Position numbers and translations under genes: made by a program. A stretch of 64,000 bases of DNA from Streptomyces rapamycinicus NRRL 5491. Lineage in GTDB: Bacteria; Actinomycetota; Actinomycetes; Streptomycetales; Streptomycetaceae. The DNA is taken from assembly GCF_024298965.1 (NCBI RefSeq), contig NZ_CP085193.1, positions 10,168,001 through 10,232,000 on the forward strand, in the 5' to 3' direction. This document shows positions 51,610 to 60,771 of this stretch, one piece after another; positions within the stretch are counted from its first letter, which is position 1, and every line of letters starts with the position of its first letter. The notes beneath the pieces were generated by a model. It made no database searches and was not told where the DNA came from. It worked only from the letters and a program-made list of their open reading frames with translations.

Positions 51610-53448
51610 TCAGGGGTACTCGGTCACGTTCGCCACGTTGCTGTTGGCGTCCGAGGGACCTCCCGTGCCATTGATGACATGGTTGATGGTGCCGGTGCCG
51701 CCGAGCGAGACGGTGACCATGTCGTGGAACCTCACATCCGGGCTCTGGGGAACCTCGAAGGCGTGCTCGGCGGTGACGGACTTGTTGGTGTTGAAGAAGC
51801 AGTAGCTGCCCAGGCCCCACGCTTCATGGCGCTTGACCGAGTCGGCCACCTTGTAGGCGGCGTATCCCTTGGTGGAGCCGTTCATCCAGGCGCCCTGGCC
51901 GGGCGGGTCGTAGGGCATCTCGTTCTGGTAGAAGTACGTCCGGCCGCCCTCGCCGTTCCAGGTCGTCTGGTGCTTCTGGTAGTGCTCGACGAACAGGCCG
52001 TACATGGTCACGTCGTCGCCGTTGACGACGAGCCCGTTGTCGGCCGTGTTGGAGTCCCAGCCGACGCCGTCGCCGTGGTCGGCGCGCCAGATCCAGGTGT
52101 GGTCGCCGATCACGTTCGAGCTGTTGACCACCAGGCTGGTGGACGCCTTGCCCACGCCCGCGCCGCCGACGCGGAAGAACACATCGTGCAGCGAGGTGGG
52201 GTTGTCGGCGTGGTTCGCGGACGAGTCCTCGGGGCCGACCTCCATCAGCGTGTCGGAGTTCTCGGTACCCGCGTCGATGAGCAGGCCCGCGAGCTTGACG
52301 CCGTCCACGTCGGCCACGTTCATCGCCGAGACCCCGTTGTCCGGAACCAGCGTGGCCAGCCCCAGGCCCAGTACGACGGTGTCGGGACGGGTCACCTTCA
52401 GCGGTGCGTCGAGGTGGTAGACGCCCGGGGTGATGAGCAGGTGCTTGCCCGCGTCGAGCGCCGCGTTCATCTCCTCGGCCGTGGCATCCGGCTTGGCGAT
52501 GAAGAAGTCGCTCAGCGGGAGCGATTCGCCCTTCGGCGTCCCCGAGGACCAGGACGTGCCCGTCGAGTCCTTGCGCACCTCCGGCACGAACACCTTGTAC
52601 GCGCCGTCGTCGTCGACGTACAGGAACGGCTTCTCACGGGTGATGGGGGACTTGTCGACCCGGGTGTACGGCGGGTTGGGGAAGTCCCCGGCCGGGGCGT
52701 TCCGCGCGCCCACGAACACCATGTTCCAGTTGGAGCCGGTCCAGCTGCCCTATTCGGTGTTGCGGGACAGCCACTGCTGCTGAGATCCGGACTTCACCTG
52801 CCCGTCGACCTTGGTGTCGGCCAGCAGACCGCCGCTTGACCAGCCGCCGTCGTCCAGCTGCAGATCGCCCTTCAGATGCATACGGCGGTACGGGGCGGCC
52901 TGTGAGACGGCCCAGCGGTCCGCGCCACCGTCCGGGTTGACGGCGAGGTTCTCGGCGTCGCGCCAGAAGTTCTGCGTCGCGTTGCCGTCGAACCAGTCGG
53001 CCTCGGCGTGCACCTGGCCGTTGATGGTGGTGTCGTCGGGCGACAGGCCGAGGCCCGCCACCTGGGTGTAGAAACCGACGTTGGCCTTGACGTCGTACGA
53101 GCCGGGCTTGAACAGCAGGGCGTGCCGGTCCTCGCCGAACTGGTTCTTCTCCTGCTCGCCGAAGACCGAGTCGAGCTTGCCCTGGATCTCCTGCGCGGAC
53201 ATCGACGGGTCGAAGATCTGCACATTGGGACCCAGGTCGGGCTCGGCGTCCGCGCCGTGCGCCGCCGGTACGGTCAGCGCGGCGGCGACGGCGCCGGCCA
53301 CTACGGCGAACGCGGCGGTGGCGCGGGCGACGCGGCGGCGCCGGCGGTGCCCGGGCTGCGTGGTATCGCTCGTCCCGGTGGTATCGCTCGTCCCGGTGGT
53401 GCCGGTCGTCCCGGTGGTGCCGGTCGTCCCGGTGGTGTCGTTCGTCAT
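51610..53448 (-). pseudogene. Secreted GH55-like beta-helix glycosidase interrupted by in-frame TAG
   Basis: A single frame of 613 codons is broken only by TAG at 52752-52750; both sides read on in the same frame (LSRNTE, stop, GSWTGSNWNMVFVGARNAP). The N-terminus has a repeat-rich Thr/Gly/Ser stretch, then a signal/TM segment, then two parts with ALLFKPGSYDVKANVGFYTQVAGLG and LLITPGVYHLDAPLKVTRPDTVVLGLG, each a beta-helix start, as in GH55 double beta-helix beta-1,3-glucanases (seen; GH55 by pattern, moderate confidence). If real, the stop leaves about 232 residues; readthrough or consensus error is possible. Operon-mate of the upstream GH18 gene. Confidence 0.7.
53362..53448 (-). repeat. 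18-bp tandem repeats at N-terminus of GH55-like gene
   Basis: Units GGTATCGCTCGTCCCGGT (two) and GGTGCCGGTCGTCCCGGT (two), then a partial unit, encode Thr-Gly-Thr/Ser-Asp repeats immediately after the start. Confidence 0.88.
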
Positions 53449-53464
53449 GGTGATGTGCCCCCCC

Positions 53465-54508
53465 TCAGCCCTGGTACCGGGCGAATATCCCGGTGAACTG
53501 CCAGGGCTCCTGGGCGACTCCGGAGCAGGTGTCGTCGTTCGGGTAGTCGCCGGGGCAGGGGCGGTCGCGGTTGACGGACCAGAAGGAGAGCCGCGACAGG
53601 TGGTGCTCGGAGGCGTAGCCCAGGATCGACTCGAAGTCGTCCGTGGTGACGGTCTCCTTGACGTCGGTGATGCCGTTCATCGAGGACAGGCCGCTGTGCC
53701 GGTAGGCGTCCTCGTCGCTGTAGCCGTAGGCGCCCTTGACGGCGTTCTTCAGGCCGTCGGTGGCCTGCTTGGTCAGCTCGGCCATGTTCTGGCCCTCGCC
53801 GCCGAAGTCGAACGGCATGATGGTCCAGCTGTCGGCCTCGAAGCCGGATTCGGCGGCCCGGCGGATCATGCCGTCGTCGGGGCCGTTCTGATCGCTGGGG
53901 AAGGTGACGTAGGTGAGCAGCCCCGGGTTGTCGGTCTTCACCTGCTTCAGGGCGTCGATCGTCTTCTGCTGGACGGCCGGGTCGTCGTAGGCGTCGCCCT
54001 CGATGTCGATGTCGATGGCCTTGAGACCGTAGGCGTCGATGACCTTCTGGTAGGCCCCGGCGAGGGCCTTCGCGTCGGCACAGGACTGCTCCAGCTTGTT
54101 GCCGCTCGCACCACCGAAGGACGGCACCACGTCGCCGTCCTTGGCCCGTATGGCCTTCACGGTCTGCTCGTCGGCCCCGCCGGCCAGCGGGCGGCTGCCG
54201 TCCCACTGGGGGTCGCAGTTGCCCGAGTCGAGGACGAAGGCGAGGGTGAACCAGCCGACGCCGGTGGCGTCCATCACCTCGCCCGGGTCCGGGGGGTTGC
54301 CCCAACCGTTGTAGAGGTAGGGGGCCACGGCGGCGGGTGCGGCGGATGCCGGGGCGCGGTCGGCGCGGTCCTGGCCGGTGTTGTCGGCCCAGGCGGCCGC
54401 GGTCGTGCTCGCGGCGGTGGCCGCGAGGGCCGCGGCCACGGCCAGGACGGTCCGCCGGCGGCGGCGCCGCACGCGGTCCCGGGCGGAGAGGTCTTCGCTG
54501 TGATTCAT
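53465..54508 (-). CDS. Secreted GH18 chitinase-like enzyme
   Basis: A 347-aa enzyme with Arg-rich N-region and Sec core (TVLAVAAALAATAASTTAA). The barrel has VVPSFGGASG, the catalytic AIDIDIEG with Glu170, and MPFDFGG (seen), the GH18 subgroup without insertion domain. ATG 54508 has only a weak GGAAGG 11 nt upstream. 16 nt separate it from the GH55-like gene, so they form one operon, driven from a promoter with a dre-like box at 54666. Confidence 0.9.
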   Translation of the reverse strand: MNHSEDLSARDRVRRRRRRTVLAVAAALAATAASTTAAAWADNTGQDRADRAPASAAPAAVAPYLYNGWGNPPDPGEVMDATGVGWFTLAFVLDSGNCDPQWDGSRPLAGGADEQTVKAIRAKDGDVVPSFGGASGNKLEQSCADAKALAGAYQKVIDAYGLKAIDIDIEGDAYDDPAVQQKTIDALKQVKTDNPGLLTYVTFPSDQNGPDDGMIRRAAESGFEADSWTIMPFDFGGEGQNMAELTKQATDGLKNAVKGAYGYSDEDAYRHSGLSSMNGITDVKETVTTDDFESILGYASEHHLSRLSFWSVNRDRPCPGDYPNDDTCSGVAQEPWQFTGIFARYQG

Positions 54509-54658
54509 GTGGGGGGATGCCTTCCTGACACGCGGACGGGCCCCGGCAGTGGGCATGTCCGTCGGACAGGCGCCGCCGCAGCCCGCGACATGCGGTGTCC
54601 GGCCGGAAGGTCACGGCCGGACTCTCGGGCCCATATGTTTCGGGAGTTGAACGTGTCT

Positions 54659-54677
54659 CGTCAATAGGTCCGCACCA
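54659..54677 (-). promoter_or_regulatory. dre-like box and -35 of the GH18-GH55 operon
   Basis: Minus strand: TGGTGCGGACCT (54677-54666), one A, then TTGACG (54664-54659). The spacing to -35 repeats that of the first chitinase promoter, although the box matches dre at only 8 of 12. No second box is clear. Confidence 0.55.
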
Positions 54678-54772
54678 ATGAATGACATGCCTTCAAAGGG
54701 CGAACTCGCTGGCCGTGTCGCCGGCGTCCACGGCGGCGAACAGCCCTCCGCGCGGTGACTTGTTGGCATATC

Positions 54773-54818
54773 TGGTCCATACCAAACCCTTGACAGGCTT
54801 TTCCTTCACTTCTTACCT
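54773..54818 (+). promoter_or_regulatory. Orphan dre-like box with TTGACA before a truncated gene
   Basis: TGGTCCATACCA (54773-54784, 10 of 12 to dre), then TTGACA (54790-54795), 17 nt, and TTACCT (54813-54818). It points into the truncated enolase-superfamily gene, so its original downstream gene has been lost. The remaining 54509-54772 stretch holds no gene I can support. Confidence 0.5.
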
Positions 54819-55609
54819 CGCTCGCGCTCGCCGCCGTGGACACCGCGCTGTGGGACGCGCGCTGCAAGCGCGCCGGCGAGCCGCTGTGGCGGCTGGCCGG
54901 CGGCCACCGCCAGCAGGTTCCGGTCTACGACACCGAGGGCGGCTGGCTCCATCTGACCACCGACGACCTGGTGAAGGGGGCGCTGCGGGCCCAGAAGGCC
55001 GGGTGGGCCGGTATCAAGATCAAGGTGGGCAAGCCGCATCCCGCCGAGGACGCCGAGCGGCTGCGCGCGGTACGCGAGGCCGTCGGCCCCGCGCTGCACA
55101 TCATGACGGACGCCAACCAGTCGCAGACGATGTCCTCCGCCCTCCGGCTGGCGGCCGCGCTGGAGCCGTACGACCCGTACTGGATCGAGGAGCCCCTCCC
55201 GGCGGACGACATCAGCGGCCACGCCCGGCTGGCGCGTGCGACACGGATTCCCGTCGCCGTCGGTGAATCCCTGTACGCGCTCCCTCAGTTCCGCACCTAC
55301 CTCGAGACGGGCGCGGCGTCCGTGGTGCAGGCCGACGCCGCCCGGATCGGCGGGATCACACCCTGGCTCAAGGCCGCCCACACCGCGGAGAGCCACAACG
55401 TCATGGTGTGCCCGCACTTCCTGATGGAACTGCACGTCAGCCTCGTGGCCGCGGTGCCCAACGGCCGGTACGTCGAGCACATCCCGCAGCTGCGGGCCGT
55501 GACCCGCGGTGAGCTGGCGATGCGCGACGGCATGGCCGTGGCGCCCGACGCGCCGGGAATCGGCATCGACTGGGACATGGACGCCATCGACGACCGGAGG
55601 GTGGCATGA
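54812..55609 (+). pseudogene. Enolase-superfamily (mandelate racemase/muconate lactonizing) gene, 5'-truncated
   Basis: The frame keeps homology-like sequence only from about SLALAAVDTALWD. The barrel retains GIKIKVGK (Lys pair), MTDANQ, WIEEPL, VGESLY and CPHF, so the metal-binding Asp and Glu residues are present (seen). The whole N-terminal capping domain (about 110-120 residues) and start are missing; upstream lies an unrelated promoter. An internal GTG 54836 could start translation, but the product would lack the active-site lid. It probably dehydrated a sugar acid. Its stop overlaps the permease start. Confidence 0.82.
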
Positions 55610-56487
55610 CGACGCCCGTCATCCCGCCGGACAGTGACACCCGCTCCGTCCGGGCCACACCATCGCGCCCCGCGCACCGGCTGCCGTTCTGGGTCAACCA
55701 GCGGCTCGGCCTGCTGGTGCTCGTCGTCGGCCTCAGCGCCGTGTTCGGTGTGGCGCGGCCGACCTTCCTCGACGAGCGGCTCGTGCTGTTCCCGCTGGTG
55801 CGGGACGTCTCGATGCTGACCGTGGTGGCGCTCGCCCAGATGGTCGCCCTGTCGGTGGGGCATATGAACCTGGCCGTCGGACGGATGGCCGCCTTCGGAG
55901 CGCTCTTCGCGGGGCTCGGATACGACCGGCTGGGCCTGCCACTGCCGCTCGGCCTGCTGCTGTGTCTGTGCGCCGGAGCCGCCATCGGCGCGCTGACCGG
56001 CTGGATCATCACCCGTACCGGGGTGAGCTCCTTCGTCGTGACCCTCGCGATGGACTTCGCGCTGCTGGGGCTCGTCTCCCTGCTCTACTCGGCCCTGACC
56101 GAGAACGCCGCGTTCACCACCAAGCCGTCGGGGCTCGCGGAACTGCGCTCGTACTCGCTCGCCGACATCTGCGTCGGGCCCGTGTGCGGATCCCCGGTGA
56201 TACCGCAGCTCGCACAGTTCACCGTCCTGGCCCTGCTCGGCCTCGGTTTCCTGTACGGCGCCACCCGCATCGGCCGGGAACTGCTGCTCACCGGCGCCAA
56301 CCCGGCGGCGGCTGAGCTGTCCGGCATTCCCACCGGCCGCCGTGTCATCCTGGCGCACACGCTCTCCGGGCTGCTCGCCGCGCTCGCCGGATTCATGGCC
56401 GCCGTCGGCACCGGAACGTTCCGCGCCTCGATCGGGGACGCCGTGCTCTGCCCCACAGATTTGATCGCTAAGTCGCAGAACCGCTAG
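55606..56487 (+). pseudogene. RbsC/XylH-type ABC sugar permease, 3'-truncated by IS
   Basis: A 293-residue frame. About 275 residues look native (8-9 TM segments, including LTVVALAQMVALSVGHMNLAVGRMAAFG and GANPAAAELSGIPTGRRV, the EAA-like loop). After FRASIGD the sequence turns into unrelated residues and stops in the left end of the TnpB element. Family members have about 320-340 aa, so roughly 50-60 residues are lost (seen/inferred). ATG overlaps the enolase-type stop by 4 nt. Confidence 0.85.
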
Positions 56488-57724
56488 TTTGTGAACATGA
56501 CCGAGGTGTGCGTGAAGCGGGCGTATCGATACCGTTTCTATCCGACCGATGCGCAGGCAGCCGAGCTGTCCCGCACGTTCGGCTGCGTCCGCAAGGTCTA
56601 CAACCTGGCCCTCGCGGCCCGTACACAGGCATGGGCGAGGCAGGAGCGCGTCAACTACAACGCCACCTCGGCGATGCTGACGGCCTGGAAGAAGACCGAG
56701 GAACTGGCGTACCTCAACGACGTGTCGTCGGTGCCCTTGCAGCAGTGTCTGCGGCACCTCCAGACGGCGTTCACCAACTTCTTCGGCAAGCGGGCGAAGT
56801 ATCCGCGCTTCAAGTCCCGGAAGAAGTCCCGGAAGTCCGCCGAGTACACCACCAGCGGTTTCCGCTTCCGCGACGGGAAGCTGCTCCTGGCGAAGATGAC
56901 CGAGCCGCTGGACATCGTGTGGTCCCGGCCTCTTCCCGAGGAGGCGAAGCCGTCCACGGTAACCGTGTCCCAGGACCCGGCTGGACGCTGGTTCGTCTCG
57001 ATACTGTGCGACGACCCGGGCATCGGGCCGCTTGTGCTCACGGACGCGGCCGTGGGCATCGACGTGGGCCTGGACCATCTGCTGACCCTGTCGACCGGTG
57101 AGAAGATCGCCAACCCCAGGCACGAACGCAGGGACCGCTCCCGGCTCGCCTGGACCCAGCGCCGCCTGGCGAAGAAAGCGAAGGGTGACGGAGCCAACCG
57201 TCGCAAGGCACGGCGGAAGGTCGCCAGGATCCACGCCCGGATCGCAGATCGCCGCCGTGACCACCTGCACAAGCTGACCACTCGACTCGTGCGCGAAAAC
57301 CAAACGCTCGTGATCGAGGACCTGACCGTACGGAACATGGTCAAGAACCGGAGTCTGGCCCGCGCCATCAGCGATGCCGCGTGGTCGGACTTCCGGGACA
57401 TGCTGGAGTACAAAGCTCGGTGGTACGGGCGGGACGTCGTCGCGGTCGACCGCTTCTTCCCCTCCTCCAGGCTGTGCTCCGCCTGCGGCACTCTGCGGGA
57501 GAAGATGCCGCTGCATGTCCGCACCTGGACATGCGACTGCGGCACGGCCCATGACCGGGACGTGAATGCCGCACGCAACCTTCTGGCCGCCGGACTGGCG
57601 GTGACAGTCTGTGGAGCCGGTGTAAGACCTCAACGGAGCACTCCGGGCGGGCAGTCGGCGGCGAAGCAGAAAACCTCACAGCGCGAGCCGTGAGAACCCC
57701 CTCCTTCAGGAGGGGGGAAGTCAA
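56466..57724 (+). mobile_element. IS200/IS605-family element encoding only TnpB
   Basis: A TnpB gene with short flanks, inserted inside an ABC operon. TTGAT (56461-56465) lies directly left of the proposed left end, and the right end is a CCCCCTCC/GGAGGGGG hairpin followed by GAAGTCAA, much like the ISDra2 right end (known: hairpin, GGTTCAA, TTGAT target). No TnpA is present, so the element is non-autonomous for mobility. No target-site duplication, as expected for this family. Ends are inferred. Confidence 0.75.
56491..57693 (+). CDS. tnpB: TnpB RNA-guided nuclease (IS200/IS605 accessory protein)
   Basis: 400 aa, complete. The N-terminal RNA-binding part starts KRAYRYRFYPTDAQAAELSRTFGCVRKVYNLAL. 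RuvC residues are Asp191 (AVGIDVGLDHL), Glu276 (LVIEDLTVRNM) and Asp357 (HDRDVNAARN), and a zinc ribbon has Cys329, Cys332, Cys348 and Cys350 (seen). ISDra2 TnpB has the same positions within a few residues. GTG 56491 or ATG 56497 start. No stop or frameshift, so the nuclease is probably active. Confidence 0.93.
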   Translation: MNMTEVCVKRAYRYRFYPTDAQAAELSRTFGCVRKVYNLALAARTQAWARQERVNYNATSAMLTAWKKTEELAYLNDVSSVPLQQCLRHLQTAFTNFFGKRAKYPRFKSRKKSRKSAEYTTSGFRFRDGKLLLAKMTEPLDIVWSRPLPEEAKPSTVTVSQDPAGRWFVSILCDDPGIGPLVLTDAAVGIDVGLDHLLTLSTGEKIANPRHERRDRSRLAWTQRRLAKKAKGDGANRRKARRKVARIHARIADRRRDHLHKLTTRLVRENQTLVIEDLTVRNMVKNRSLARAISDAAWSDFRDMLEYKARWYGRDVVAVDRFFPSSRLCSACGTLREKMPLHVRTWTCDCGTAHDRDVNAARNLLAAGLAVTVCGAGVRPQRSTPGGQSAAKQKTSQREP

Positions 57725-57740
57725 GCTGCCCTCGTTCCTC
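57600..57740 (+). ncRNA. Predicted omega-RNA (reRNA) with guide
   Basis: In IS605-type TnpB systems the guide RNA overlaps the 3' end of tnpB and the right end, and the guide is the flank just outside. Here the 8-bp hairpin at 57697-57716 and the GTCAA ending at 57724 define the scaffold end, giving the guide GCTGCCCTCGTTCCTC (57725-57740). The 5' boundary is a guess. Confidence 0.55.
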
Positions 57741-59236
57741 GGCTCGACGGTGTCGGACTGCGCCTCACCGCCGGGTCCGTCCACGCGCTGCTCGGCGAGA
57801 ACGGCGCGGGAAAGTCCACCCTCATCAAGGTCCTGACCGGGGTGCACACTCCCGACAGTGGCCGTCTCCTGTGGCGCGGCGGCGAAGTCCAGCTGCGCTC
57901 GCCCCTGGAGGCCACCCGCACCGGCATCGGCGTGGTGCACCAGGAGCGCAATCTGATTCCCGGCTTCTCGGTGGCCGAGAACATCACGCTGCAGAGCCCT
58001 CCCGCACACCGGGGTCTCATCGACCGCGCGGCCATGACCGACCCCGCCCTACGGTGCCTCGGAGAGCTGGGCCTGGACCTCGACCTGGACCGGCCGGTCC
58101 GTGAACTGTCCGTGGCACAGCAGCAGTTGGTGGAGATCGCCAAGGCCCTGTACACCGAGAGCCGGGTGCTGCTCCTCGACGAGCCGACCGCCTCCCTCTC
58201 CCCGCGCGAGGCGGAGCGCCTCTTCGAGGTCGTGCGGCGGCTGAAGGCCAGGGGGACGTGTGTCGTCTTCGTCAGCCACAAGCTGGAGGAGGTGTTCGCC
58301 GTCTGCGACACCGTCACCGTGCTGCGCGACGGCGCCTCCGTGCTCGAATCCGCGCCGCTCGCCGAGCACACACAGGACGACGTGGTCGGTCTCATGGTGG
58401 GCCGCGCCCACGCGGCGACCGAGATGCGCCCACGGGAGGTGGACACCTCCGCCCCGCCGGTGCTCTCGTTCGACGGAGTGTCCACCGCCGCCGGCCACCG
58501 GGACATCGGCCTGGACGTCCGGCCCGGCGAGATCGTCGGGCTGTACGGGCTGGTCGGCGCGGGCCGCAGCGAACTGGTCAAGGCGATGCTCGGCCTCGAC
58601 CGCGTCACCGGCGGCGAGATCCGGGTGTACGGCGAGCCGGTGCGCATCACCTCCCCCCGGCAGGCGCTGCACCGCTTCGGCATCGGCTATCTCACCGAGA
58701 ACCGCAAGGAGGAAGGGGTCTTCCTGGAGCAGCCCATCGCCCGGAACATCACGGTGACGGTGTGGAAGAGGCTCGCGAAGGCGCTCGGTTTCGTCTCCGC
58801 GCGCGAGGAGCGGGACGTGGCGCACGACCTCGTCGAACGTCTCGGCATCCGCACCGCCGGGCTCGGCCGGCACGCCGGTGAGCTCTCCGGCGGCAACCAG
58901 CAGAAGGTGAGCCTGGCGAAGTGGCTGGCGGCCGACACCCGGCTGCTCATCGTGGATGAGCCGACCGTCGGCGTCGACGTGCGCACCAAGCACGCCTTCC
59001 ATGAACTCATCTGGGAGCTGGCCCGCGATGGGCTGCCCATTCTGCTGATCAGCAGCGACCTCGCGGAGATGATCACGCTGGCGGACCGGGTGGTGGTGAT
59101 GGCCGACCACCGGATCCGCGGCGAGGTGGTCAACGACCGCGACTACGAGCGGATGAGCGGCCGGATCATCCGCATCATCCACGACCGCGCCACCTCGGCG
59201 GTGCGCCCGCGGGTCAGGACTCCTCGTCCCGGCTGA
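57728..59236 (+). pseudogene. RbsA/XylG-type sugar ABC ATPase, 5'-truncated
   Basis: Frame reads RLDGVGLRLTAGSVHALLGENGAGKST, so Walker A is present, but the start codon and first 20-30 residues are missing at the IS boundary. Both ABC domains follow: first signature LSVAQQQLVEIAKAL and Walker B RVLLLDEPTA; second with degenerate Walker A (YGLVGAGRSEL), LSGGNQQKVSLAKWL and LLIVDEPTVGV (seen), typical of duplicated RbsA proteins. The nearest downstream ATG (57842) lies after Walker A, so a functional product is unlikely. Its end overlaps the convergent GntR gene by 23 nt. Confidence 0.85.
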
Positions 59237-59932
59237 GCTGGCGCCCGAGGCTGCGGGCGAGGTGCTCCGCCATCGCCTCGGCCGCGCGGTCGGCATCGCG
59301 GCGCAATATCGCGTGCACCACGCGCTGGTGCTCCGCGAGGGTCGGGTCGTCGGCGCCGAGCTGGCTGCTCAGCCGGAAGATGTGCAGATGGGAGTGGAGC
59401 CGTTCCACCGCGTCCGCGAGCAGCGGCCGCCCGGACGCCTGGGCGATCGCGTCGTGGAGGCGCTGGTCGAGGGCGGCGAAGCCGCGGTAGGCCGCGTAGC
59501 GCCCGGCGGCGGTCCCCGGGTGGGTGTGCATCTCCTCCGCGATCCGCTCGATGGCGTCGAGCTGGTCCTCACTGGCGTTGGCCGCGGCGAGAGCGGCCGC
59601 CCTCGGCTCCAGCAGCTGCCGCATCTCGAAGAGCTCCTCGAGCCCCTGCCGGGTCAGCAGCTCGGTGGTGCGGTACCCCGACAGCGGTCTCTTCACCACC
59701 AGGCCGTCCGCCTCCAGCCTGGCCAGCGCCTCCCGGATGGGGGTCGGGGAGACGCTGAGGGCGCGGGACAGGGCCTCGATGCTGACGCGTGCGCCGGGGT
59801 GATCTCATGGTCCATGACCATGGCCTTGATGTTCTCGTAGACGCTGTCCGAGAGCGCCTGACGGGCGGGCGGCGCATCCTGCCCGCGCCCTTCCCGCGGT
59901 GCCCCGGTCGCGGAGGTGTCCTGCGGAGGCAT
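59214..59932 (-). pseudogene. GntR family (FCD) regulator with a -1 frameshift
   Basis: N-terminal frame: PPARQALSDSVYENIKAMVMDHEIT; then the other frame gives VSIEALSRALSVSPTPIREALARLEADGLVVKRPLSGYR and an FCD domain (LDQRLHDAIAQASGRPLL, HQRVVHAI). One extra base in the GGGG at 59796-59799 joins them into a 239-aa protein with intact winged HTH (seen). ATG 59932 has AGGAGG 4 nt upstream. It would have regulated the surrounding sugar-acid operon. Consensus error is a strong alternative. Confidence 0.85.
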
Positions 59933-60080
59933 CCGGCCTCCTGCTGCTGATCGGGGCGTATCGGGGCAGCAACAGTTTACCCAGGTGAGGGACGCCGTTC
60001 AGGGGCGAGCCGGGCGGGTCCCGGCCGCCGCGGGCCCCGATCGGCGAGTGAAGCCCCCTGGGGCAGCGCCTGGGGGTCGG

Positions 60081-60134
60081 CACAGTGGTGCGGGGCAGCA
60101 CGAAGTGGTCGCCGGCGAGGACGGTGGTGGGCAC
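60081..60134 (-). pseudogene. Remnant of a 2-hydroxyacid dehydrogenase gene (N-terminal 18 codons)
   Basis: A GTG with GGAG 7 nt upstream begins VPTTVLAGDHFVLPRTTV, close in pattern to the start of the intact dehydrogenase at 28803 (MTTVLVAGDDFIAPGLF). No further homology-like sequence follows before the GntR gene. Probably a deletion relic at the end of the FGGY-FGGY-phosphatase operon. The rest of the 60135-60156 and 59933-60080 gaps holds nothing I recognise. Confidence 0.45.
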
Positions 60135-60156
60135 GGTGGCACTCCGGAGGAAGGGG

Positions 60157-60771
60157 TCAGTCGGTGGCCGTGGCCGGGGCGTTGAGCCGCAGAAGCGACG
60201 CCCGGCCGTCCCGCAGGCGCAGTTCGGTCAGGGCGCCGTTCTCCAGCCGGGGAAACACCTGGCGGTAGCGGGCGAGCGGAATGCCGAGCAGCCGGCACAG
60301 GACCAGGCGGACGAGGGTGGAGTGGGCGACGACCAGCACGCGCCCCTCGGGCACCTCGTGCGCGATGTCCGTCAGACAGGCGATCGCGCGGCCGGCGGCC
60401 GCCGCCGGGTCCTCGCCACCGGGCAGGTGATGGGCGACCGGATCGGCCAGGAACGCGGCCAGCTCCACCGGGAACCGCTCCCGCATCTCCGTCCGGGTCA
60501 GCCCCTCGCCGCGCCCGAAGTCCACCTCGTACAGCCGCTCGTCGACGCGCGGGGTGAGGCCGAGCGCGGCGGCGGCGGGCTCGGCGGTGAGCCGGGCGCG
60601 GGACAGCGGTGAGCTGAGCACCGCGTCGAGTCGTTGTCCCGCGGCCCAGACGCCGAGCTCGGCGGCCTGCTTGTGCCCGTGTTCGGTCAGTGGCACATCG
60701 GTGCGGCCCGCGTAGCGGTTCTCCGCGTGCCACACGGTCTCCCCGTGCCGTACGAGGACGAAGTCGGTCAC
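60157..60771 (-). CDS. Histidine phosphatase family protein
   Basis: A 204-aa phosphoglycerate-mutase-like phosphatase: FVLVRHGETVWHAENRYAGRTDVPLTEHG (catalytic His in RHG), DAVLSSPLSRARLTA, and VVAHSTLVRLVLCRLLG (second His) (seen). It dephosphorylates small molecules; in this operon a sugar phosphate made by the kinases is likely (inference). GTG 60771 overlaps the FGGY stop by 4 nt. Confidence 0.92.
   Translation of the reverse strand: MTDFVLVRHGETVWHAENRYAGRTDVPLTEHGHKQAAELGVWAAGQRLDAVLSSPLSRARLTAEPAAAALGLTPRVDERLYEVDFGRGEGLTRTEMRERFPVELAAFLADPVAHHLPGGEDPAAAAGRAIACLTDIAHEVPEGRVLVVAHSTLVRLVLCRLLGIPLARYRQVFPRLENGALTELRLRDGRASLLRLNAPATATD

Noticed and set aside
53362..53448. Possible CRISPR array
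   Set aside because: Units are contiguous 18-bp repeats without spacers and lie in a coding sequence.
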